Made by a program: the position numbers and the translations under genes
The notes under the pieces: generated by a model
Seen by the model: only the letters and a program-made list of their open reading frames with translations
Database searches by the model: none
What the model was told of the DNA's origin: nothing
Shown: in pieces, positions 25,766 to 31,285 of the stretch
Position numbering within the stretch: the first letter of the stretch is position 1
Layout of the letters: the number at the start of each line of letters is the position of its first letter
Assembly (NCBI GenBank): GCA_034112085.1
Contig: JAWUWD010000023.1
Location: 1-31,285, forward strand
DNA length: 31,285 nt
From: JAWUWD01 sp034112085
GTDB lineage: Bacteria; Bacteroidota; Bacteroidia; Cytophagales; Cyclobacteriaceae
Reading direction: 5' to 3'

Positions 25766-26494
25766 TCAATTAGTTGTAAAATTTGATTTAAAAAATTCAT
25801 GAACGGCTTTTCGATGGGTTTTCCCAATGGGGATATAGGCTTCTTCAATTTTTACTTGATGCCTTTCAATAGTTTTTACATGGGCGATAGAAACTATATA
25901 CGACTTGTGTACCTGAATGAATTTTGATTTTGAGATTACTTCAAAAACATCTTTCATACTCAAACGCGCAATCACTTTTTTATCACTTAGGCAAAAGCTA
26001 ATATAGTGGCCATCTTTTTCCAAATAGCGAACATCATTAAGTGCTATGCGATGTGTTTTTGACCCACTTTTAAGGTAGATGATTTCTTCATTTGCACTTG
26101 AAGTTTGATTGATCTCAATGACCTCAGGATTCTTATTCATTAAACGACTTTGGGCCTTATTAACTGCGATAAGAAAACGCTCTAAAGTAACAGGTTTCAG
26201 TAAATAGTCTATTGCATTTTTTTCATAACTCTCTATTGCATATTCGGTGTAAGCTGTAGTGAAAATTACTAATGGTGGGTCAATCAATACTTTTAATAAT
26301 TCCATACCATTGAGTTCTGGCATATTAATATCCAGAAAAATAAGATCGACTTTAGTATCTCTTAAAAAGGCTAATGCTTGAAGTGGATCCCGAAAAGTAC
26401 TCAAAAGGTGTAAGTTTGGAGTTCTATCAGCAAATTCAGTTAACACCTCTATGGCTGCTGGCTCATCATCAATAATAACACAATTTACATTCAT
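25766..26494 (-). CDS. LytTR-family response regulator
   Basis: A 242-residue regulator. The receiver domain has Asp9/Asp10, phospho-acceptor Asp55 in LIFLDINMPELNG, Thr80 and Lys100 in YLLKPV. The LytTR DNA-binding domain fills about residues 130-240 (IYLKSGSKTHRIALNDVRYLEKDGHYI, FIQVHKSYIVSI, IPIGKTHRKAV). It overlaps the kinase gene by 4 nt and must be its partner. The adjacent divergent hydrolase gene is a plausible target, by position only. Codon use is AT-richer than in the left part of the window. Confidence 0.95.
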   Translation of the reverse strand: MNVNCVIIDDEPAAIEVLTEFADRTPNLHLLSTFRDPLQALAFLRDTKVDLIFLDINMPELNGMELLKVLIDPPLVIFTTAYTEYAIESYEKNAIDYLLKPVTLERFLIAVNKAQSRLMNKNPEVIEINQTSSANEEIIYLKSGSKTHRIALNDVRYLEKDGHYISFCLSDKKVIARLSMKDVFEVISKSKFIQVHKSYIVSIAHVKTIERHQVKIEEAYIPIGKTHRKAVHEFFKSNFTTN

Positions 26495-27588
26495 AAATTA
26501 TCTATTCGTAGCTGCACTTCAAAATACACCTCATCATTAGTTATGTTAAGTTCAAAATTATTGGCGTAGACAAGTTCTAGCCTTTTTTTAACATTGGCAA
26601 TTCCAATACCTGAATATACATGATTGTTTTTGCTCTGCTGAATCTTGTTTCGTACGTTAAAAAACAAACTACCATTCGTAATGCTAATCTCTATTTTAAT
26701 AATGTTGTTTTGATGTATTTTGATTCCGTATTTAAAAGCATTCTCAACAAAGGGGATTAACATGAAAGGACTAATATTTGTATGCTCTATATCGCCTTCC
26801 AATTTTAAGTTTACAATTACTTCTTCGTCTTCAAAACGTAATTGTTGCATTTCAATATAATCCTGAATATACTTAATCTCTTTAGCAATAGGAATGTATT
26901 TAGAACTACTGTCATAGAGCATAAAACGCGTTAGACTGGAAAGTCTAGTTATGGCTTCAGAAGCTTCAGTGTCATTATTCCTTTTCGTAATGGCATATAT
27001 ACTATTTAAATTATTGAATAAAAAATGTGGATTTACCTGAGATTTCAAATAATTGAGCTCTACTTTCCATTTTTCAGCTAAAATTGTTTGCTGTCGGGTG
27101 CGTTCTTCCATAAGTTGTTTCCAATCTTTAACATATCGATATCCAAAGGATAAAGCTAAAAACAAAAGGTTTCGTATTACATGAGGAAATTCAAGGCTTC
27201 GTCTATTTGGGAGATTGTTATAATCTACACCATATAGATTTTCAAAATTTTCTGGTAAATTATAAATGGCTTGTAATGCTATTTTCACAAGTAATTCCAT
27301 TCCAAGTAAACCGATAAACAACAATATAATACTCAGGATGTATTTTTTAACCTGTTTATTTTTATGGTACTTAGGAATGGCATAGTATATATTTAGAAAA
27401 AATTGCAGCCCGCCAAATAATATTGAAAAAAAAAGCGCCCAATATATACTACCATCCTTAAGATTAAATGGGTAGATAAACACATAATCTCCCATACCTT
27501 GTAATCTTGGATAAATTAAAACACTGAATATCAGAGCCATTACCAAGGTCTCAATAAGACCAACTTTTATCTGTTTTAGTATACCCAT
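26491..27588 (-). CDS. LytS/YehU-type sensor histidine kinase
   Basis: A 365-residue membrane kinase. Four hydrophobic segments occupy about residues 9-155 (LIETLVMALIFSVLIY, YWALFFSILFGGLQFF, YILSIILLFIGLLGMELL, NLLFLALSFGYRYV). A short helical linker leads to the His_kinase domain, LKSQVNPHFLFNNLNSIYAI, with phospho-acceptor His188. The ATPase end has PFMLIPFVENAFKYGI and SGIGIANVKKRLELVY. There is no obvious extracellular sensor domain, so it may sense through its membrane helices. It is coupled by ATGA-type overlap to the LytTR regulator. Confidence 0.94.
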   Translation of the reverse strand: MGILKQIKVGLIETLVMALIFSVLIYPRLQGMGDYVFIYPFNLKDGSIYWALFFSILFGGLQFFLNIYYAIPKYHKNKQVKKYILSIILLFIGLLGMELLVKIALQAIYNLPENFENLYGVDYNNLPNRRSLEFPHVIRNLLFLALSFGYRYVKDWKQLMEERTRQQTILAEKWKVELNYLKSQVNPHFLFNNLNSIYAITKRNNDTEASEAITRLSSLTRFMLYDSSSKYIPIAKEIKYIQDYIEMQQLRFEDEEVIVNLKLEGDIEHTNISPFMLIPFVENAFKYGIKIHQNNIIKIEISITNGSLFFNVRNKIQQSKNNHVYSGIGIANVKKRLELVYANNFELNITNDEVYFEVQLRIDNL

Positions 27589-27684
27589 AGCTACGAATAT
27601 AGGGGTTTGTCAAATTCAAATATAATTTTCGGCATGAAGGACTCATATTTGTCACAAACGGTTCAAGTCTTCAGAATTTGGCAA

Positions 27685-27692
27685 TAAATTTG
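27685..27692 (+). promoter_or_regulatory. Possible -7 element for the serine hydrolase
   Basis: TAAATTTG matches TAnnTTTG, 100 bp before the hydrolase ATG in the 204-bp divergent intergenic region. No TTG is at the right distance. A short palindrome TTTGTCACAAA lies at about 27648-27658, a possible regulator site. Confidence 0.25.
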
Positions 27693-27792
27693 GGATTGAT
27701 TGCCTTGATGTACAAAAACGTGCTGTTGGTGACTTTCATTTTGTAACCATTAAAACCGCCTGTTTATTTGCAGAGAATTAAATTAGAAAAAA

Positions 27793-28872
27793 ATGAAAAA
27801 GTCAGTTTATTTAGAACATCTATTCGCAGCATTAATAGTTTTATTCCTTGGTTCCCACCCATCAATCTATGCGCAAACTTTAGAAACCAAGGTTGATAGT
27901 TTATTGCAAGAAAAATACAAACCAGATGCTCCAGGAGCGACCTTCTTAATTTCTAAAAATGGAAAGATCATTTATAAAAAGGCATTCGGACTTTCAAACT
28001 TAGAATTAAATCTTCCCATGCATACGGAAAACGTTTTTGAAATAGCTTCTATAACAAAACAGTTTACAGCAACATCTATTTTAATGCTTGCGGAAAAAGG
28101 AAAGCTGAATTTGGATGACGAAATAACCACGTTCATTCCTGATTATCCTACAAACGGACATAAAATAACAGTACACCACTTGTTAACGCATACATCAGGA
28201 ATTAAAGATTTCACTAGAGTTAAGGGCTTAAATGCAATTTCAACACAAGATTTAGCGCCTTTAGATTTAATAGACTTTTTTAAAAATGAGCCTATGGATT
28301 TTGCTCCAGGAGAAAAAAATAAATATAATAATTCGGGATATATAATATTAGGCTACATAATCGAAAAGGTATCTGGGCAGAGTTATGCATCTTTTGTTGA
28401 AGATCAAATTTTTAAAGTGCTAGGGATGACATCTTCACAATATGGAAGTCACAGAGAAGTTATTAAAAACAGAGTTTCAGGTTATCATAATAAGGGTAGT
28501 TATGTTAATGGTCGACAAGTTAGTTATTCTTTTGCGTATTCAACAGGAGCATTGATGTCTACCGTTAACGATCTGTTTAAGTGGCAAGAAGCAATAAAAA
28601 ACAACCTTTTAATTAATAAGGAAACAACTGAAAAAGTATTCACAAATTATACATTGAATAATGGAGAGCATATTGATTATGGTTATGGATGGCATATTAA
28701 AAAATTAAATGGAATTTCTACTAGAGAACATGGTGGACACTTTTTTGGATTCAAATCAATGGGTGTTTATCTCCCTAATGAAGATATTTATGTTATTGGA
28801 CTGAATAACTGCGATTGTAATTCGCCAACAAATATTACAAGAGAAATAGCAGAATTAGCTTCGAAGCATTAA
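27793..28872 (+). CDS. Serine hydrolase, class C beta-lactamase/PBP-like
   Basis: A 359-residue exported protein with signal peptide (MKKSVYLEHL...LGSHPSIYAQ). The beta-lactamase family (PF00144 type) motifs are all present: SITK with nucleophile Ser86 and Lys89, YNN (Tyr178), and HGG at 313-315 replacing KTG. The family includes D-Ala-D-Ala peptidases, esterases and class C beta-lactamases. The HGG form and short length fit peptidase/esterase-like members more than AmpC. It is divergent from the LytS/LytTR genes, suggesting a cell-envelope response module; the substrate is unknown. Its DNA is AT-rich and flavobacterium-like. Confidence 0.92.
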   Translation: MKKSVYLEHLFAALIVLFLGSHPSIYAQTLETKVDSLLQEKYKPDAPGATFLISKNGKIIYKKAFGLSNLELNLPMHTENVFEIASITKQFTATSILMLAEKGKLNLDDEITTFIPDYPTNGHKITVHHLLTHTSGIKDFTRVKGLNAISTQDLAPLDLIDFFKNEPMDFAPGEKNKYNNSGYIILGYIIEKVSGQSYASFVEDQIFKVLGMTSSQYGSHREVIKNRVSGYHNKGSYVNGRQVSYSFAYSTGALMSTVNDLFKWQEAIKNNLLINKETTEKVFTNYTLNNGEHIDYGYGWHIKKLNGISTREHGGHFFGFKSMGVYLPNEDIYVIGLNNCDCNSPTNITREIAELASKH

Positions 28873-28889
28873 ATTAAAAACACTGTAAA

Positions 28890-29110
28890 GTCGAGTAGGA
28901 GCAAGGAGTTTCACCTCGCCCCTCTCGGAGACCCTTTCTGCTTTCGCTTCACACCCAGTGGTTGCCTACTACGCATCAAAGCAGTTGTTAGAGTCGACTC
29001 CTATAAGTAGACTCTGGTGGGTCGATTCCACCATCTTGTTTTCAGTTACGTGAGGTCTTTTCCCCACTCACACCACACAGCGTACGGGCCTCGGACTGGG
29101 CGGTTCGTAA
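28890..29110 (-). mobile_element. Possible group II intron 3'-end remnant
   Basis: A GC-rich, non-coding block between AT-rich genes. Read on the minus strand it contains GAACCGCCCAGTCCGAGG followed by GTACGCTGTGTGGTGTGAG, resembling a degenerate group II intron domain V. It also has a stem GGGGCGAGG/CCTTGCTCC just before CTACTCGAC, resembling domain VI and a typical intron 3' end at base 28890. No reverse transcriptase frame remains. Two intron-end-like units may be fused. Recognition is from memory of the class and unverified. Confidence 0.4.
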
Positions 29111-29235
29111 AGCTTGATAAAAAAGTGACAATTCAAGTCATTTTTACAGTTTCAACATTCCAGGAAGTCGGTTTACGGCTTCTAAACACCACTATTCCCG
29201 GAATATATTTTCGTTCCCGGCCCGTTTCCGGAAGG

Positions 29236-29279
29236 CACAAAAAAACCTCTTGAAAATTAATTCAAGAGGTTTGTAGTAG
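29236..29279. repeat. 44-bp direct repeat, copy B, with terminator hairpin
   Basis: Perfect second copy of 25428-25471 in the same orientation, 3,764 bp away. It holds the same 12-bp stem with T7 on the minus strand. Outer sequences differ after GTAGTAG (here AACCAACG). The two copies bracket the LytS/LytTR-hydrolase segment. Confidence 0.85.
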
Positions 29280-29628
29280 AACCAACGAGTCGATTATCGA
29301 ATCTTAATTTTGCTGATCTATTCCCGCTAGTAGCATTTATGAAAAAAAGAAACATTACATCGTTCGTGAACTACTAGTTATATGTTCCTTAATGGGGGCT
29401 TATACCCCCTCCCCCTTATGTCTCCACCTCTCGGGAGGGGCTATTAAGACAATAGTTCCGTATCCTGAGTTTGTTTCATATTAATAAACGAGTTAAACCT
29501 ATGAAAATGGGGTGGATACGTGAATTAAATACAACCAAAAAACCTCCGATTCGGGAATTATAATTTTTTATAAAAGTGATTTTTATGATTTTGGTAGTAT
29601 TTAATAACGAGAAATAAATTTCTGATTT
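29280..29628. other. Structured non-coding leader upstream of rep
   Basis: No gene seen. A GC-rich island at 29394-29440 can fold in two exclusive ways: GGGGG (29394-29398) with CCCCC (29405-29409), or CCCCTCCC (29406-29413) with GGGAGGGG (29433-29440). A perfect palindrome AGAAAT-AA-ATTTCT lies at 29610-29623. This may be part of an origin or leader controlling the rep gene. Confidence 0.5.
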
Positions 29629-29758
29629 ATTGTCTTTCGAACAAGAATGCAACGGTTAGCTACCGTTGCTATTCTTACTTCATATAGGAAGGATAATAAT
29701 AGTCATGAATTTATAAATAATACTTATCTGGTTTATACCAGAATATTCGAAAGACAAT
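29629..29758 (+). promoter_or_regulatory. Cloverleaf-like inverted-repeat structure covering the rep start codon
   Basis: A 13-bp outer stem pairs ATTGTCTTTCGAA (29629-29641) with TTCGAAAGACAAT (29746-29758), closing 104 nt. Inside are two hairpins. H1 at 29643-29676 pairs AAGAATGCAACGGT with ACCGTTGC-T-ATTCTT (14 bp, one bulge). H2 at 29727-29742 pairs TCTGGT with ACCAGA over a TTAT loop. The A and T of the rep ATG (29757-29759) are inside the outer stem. It could be a replication origin or a translational switch. Confidence 0.7.
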
Positions 29759-31076
29759 GGAAATTATCAACCATCATTATGATGATGAATACCTGTTATA
29801 TACAGGAATTAAAAATTACTCACAAAAGAGAAAATCGTACCCAAAACACCTATATAACCATAACTGTTTTGCCTACGATAATACCTCAATTTATTTAGTA
29901 GATAAACTTCATCTTACTTATAGCACAGATTATACCTCCACGTATTTTCAAGATTTAAGAAATAGTATATTTAGTACTAATGACATTTACCAATTGGGTG
30001 AATTCATTCAATTACAAAAGAGCAATGCAACACCTGCAGATTATAATAATTGCTACAACATAATTGTTTCGGGGATTACATATGGTGTTATCAACCTGCA
30101 TAATTACAAAGCCTTCAATAGTGTAAGGATTGAATTATCAAATCAATTCCTATATACAAATTCAAGCTTCCATATAATTACTAATCTCTTCAAAATAAGC
30201 CAAAAATTCCATTTGGAATTCTGCAATGTCTCAAAGTATGAACTTGCGAGAGATACTATAGAAAGAATATATGATGAATACTCATGCATTTACTATCAAT
30301 CCACATTTTGCGCAAGTCAAGTACATAAAGTTCACAACAGTAAACCCATCTACTCCAACTACAAAAAATCGTCCTATAACCCAATAATATCAGATGCTGA
30401 AAATAGAAATTTTGGAACTGCATATATTGGAAGCCCTAAAAGCACAATTCAACTAAAAATCTATAACAAAGACCGCGAATTGAAAAAATGGGCGAATAGA
30501 AAAAATTACATCTCACAAATACATCAACAACATTTTGGAAGCAATCAGATAGACAGAGTAGAAGCTAAATGCGATTCAAAAGCAATTAACAAGTATAAAT
30601 GGGACATGTTTGATGTTTTAAATCAACGGAAGCATCCAGAAATATTTCATGTACTAGTGGGTGATAAATTGACCTTCAAGGATTTAACTACCAAATATTG
30701 GGTCGGTGGTAATGACAAATATGATCTTGTGAAATTGATGCCAAATATTACTGGTCTTACTGCAACTAAAAGTATTAGAACAGAACCTCAACAGCCCTTC
30801 ATGCACAGCCAACATATCAATAAATTAAAATTAATGATTCATTCATTTCTAGATAATGAAATTGGTGTACTAGCTATGCACAGCTTTATAAAAAATAATA
30901 TATGGCAGATTAAGAAGAGTGATAACCCAAAATATCAATTAGATAATATCTTAAGAACGTATAAAAATCCAAAAGTGGGAGAAACAGCAAATAGGATTAG
31001 ATATGTAAAAAATCTAATTGATTCCAATGGTGGAGGTGTAAAATTAATAAGGACTTATTTTAATTACATCTTCTAA
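29757..31076 (+). CDS. Phage/rolling-circle replication initiation protein (Rep)
   Basis: A 439-residue protein resembling the replication-initiation-factor (Rep_trans, RstA-like) family of filamentous phages and rolling-circle plasmids. Support is the segment GTAYIGSPKSTIQLKIYNKDRELKK followed by IDRVEAKCDSKAINKYKWD. These correspond to the family pattern of G.R.S..iRiYdK..E and WvRvE, with Tyr in IYNK as a candidate catalytic Tyr. Family members nick one strand at the origin and stay joined to the 5' end. Gene content is very AT-rich and unlike the left half of the window. No coat, zot-like or integrase gene is visible before the edge, so whether it is a prophage, plasmid relic or free-standing module is open. 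Confidence 0.6.
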   Translation: MEIINHHYDDEYLLYTGIKNYSQKRKSYPKHLYNHNCFAYDNTSIYLVDKLHLTYSTDYTSTYFQDLRNSIFSTNDIYQLGEFIQLQKSNATPADYNNCYNIIVSGITYGVINLHNYKAFNSVRIELSNQFLYTNSSFHIITNLFKISQKFHLEFCNVSKYELARDTIERIYDEYSCIYYQSTFCASQVHKVHNSKPIYSNYKKSSYNPIISDAENRNFGTAYIGSPKSTIQLKIYNKDRELKKWANRKNYISQIHQQHFGSNQIDRVEAKCDSKAINKYKWDMFDVLNQRKHPEIFHVLVGDKLTFKDLTTKYWVGGNDKYDLVKLMPNITGLTATKSIRTEPQQPFMHSQHINKLKLMIHSFLDNEIGVLAMHSFIKNNIWQIKKSDNPKYQLDNILRTYKNPKVGETANRIRYVKNLIDSNGGGVKLIRTYFNYIF

Positions 31077-31092
31077 AATCGCATTTGTACTT

Positions 31093-31126
31093 GTTATGGT
31101 TTGCGGCTGTAGCCGCAAACCATAAC
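31093..31126. repeat. 34-bp perfect palindrome after rep
   Basis: GTTATGGTTTGCGGCT, a 2-nt GT centre, then its exact complement AGCCGCAAACCATAAC. It begins 16 nt after the rep stop. No T-run follows, so a simple terminator is less likely than an origin, recombination or packaging hairpin. TTGTTAACAA lies just beyond. Confidence 0.85.
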
Positions 31127-31211
31127 TATAGTTGTTAACAAATAAATTAGAATTATATCAATAAGGAATTATAACTAATACTGTTTAAATTCGGCTATAT
31201 TTTTTTTGACT

Positions 31212-31285
31212 ATGGAAAACCACATTACCGACTACCTTCAACACATTAATTCTAGGTTTATAACTGGTATCTCACGTGAGCATAC
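31212..31285 (+). CDS. Start of a putative restriction-modification methyltransferase (partial)
   Basis: The first 24 codons of a gene that leaves the right edge: MENHITDYLQHINSRFITG then ISREH. The words INSRFITG and ISREHT resemble the N terminus of type ISP/IIG enzymes and related N6-adenine methylases, which typically read (I/L)..RY.TG..(T/R)EH(S/T)YR. With so few residues this is provisional; it might be a different enzyme. Confidence 0.45.
   Translation, partial: MENHITDYLQHINSRFITGISREH

Noticed and set aside
29021..29042. T-arm-like GGTGG-GTCGATT-CCACC suggesting a tRNA
   Set aside because: No anticodon arm, D arm or acceptor stem could be placed around it.
29017..29253. 78-codon plus-strand ORF in the GC-rich block
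   Set aside because: The block reads better as structured RNA/DNA remnant; the peptide has no protein-like pattern.
29647..29898. 83-codon ORF overlapping the start of rep
   Set aside because: It lies in another frame over the cloverleaf and the rep start; rep has the family-like sequence.

Overview
The window looks like a chromosome segment of a Bacteroidota bacterium, probably of the Cytophagales. Support comes from AT-rich DNA, weak ribosome binding sites, TAnnTTTG-type -7 elements, PorA/gliding-group style secreted proteins ending their signal peptides in AQ, and a YtxJ (bacillithiol) gene. Identifications are from motifs read by eye; no database search was possible.

Bases 1-19,300 are mostly housekeeping. 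They hold the 3' end of a 2-oxoacid dehydrogenase E1 gene; a large secreted, very basic repeat protein overlapping ytxJ; an OsmC protein; an outer-membrane-like protein; lipA; a LYS1-like saccharopine/alanine dehydrogenase; hemH; a VTT-domain membrane protein coupled to a GNAT-like protein; a six-PAS sensor kinase; a DJ-1/PfpI lipoprotein; an ACT-domain protein divergent from a lysC-lysA pair that overlaps by 4 nt; a small lipoprotein; and an operon of pterin dehydratase, rsmI and suhB.

Bases 19,700-23,100 hold a 54-residue lipoprotein and a light-response/DNA-repair operon on the minus strand. The operon is a class-I-like photolyase/cryptochrome, a 45-residue Cys4 DUF2256 protein too short for ordinary ORF cut-offs, and a PhrB-type (FeS-BCP) cryptochrome/photolyase. 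The last two are coupled by ATGA. The PhrB-type protein appears to have lost all four cysteines that bind the [4Fe-4S] cluster in this family.

Bases 23,100-25,140 are a decaying zone: a histidine kinase broken by at least three frameshifts faces a broken STAS-like gene and a broken small coiled-coil gene. Each lesion is a one-base indel, several of them in or beside A runs.

Bases 25,400-31,285 look acquired. A perfect 44-bp direct repeat (25428-25471 and 29236-29279) brackets 3.76 kb that carries a LytS/LytTR two-component pair divergent from a serine beta-lactamase-like hydrolase, plus a GC-rich remnant resembling group II intron 3' ends. Beyond the second copy lies a replication-initiation (Rep) gene of the type found in filamentous phages and rolling-circle replicons. 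Its start codon lies inside a cloverleaf-like inverted-repeat structure and a 16-bp-arm palindrome follows its stop. The window ends in the first codons of what looks like a restriction-modification methyltransferase.
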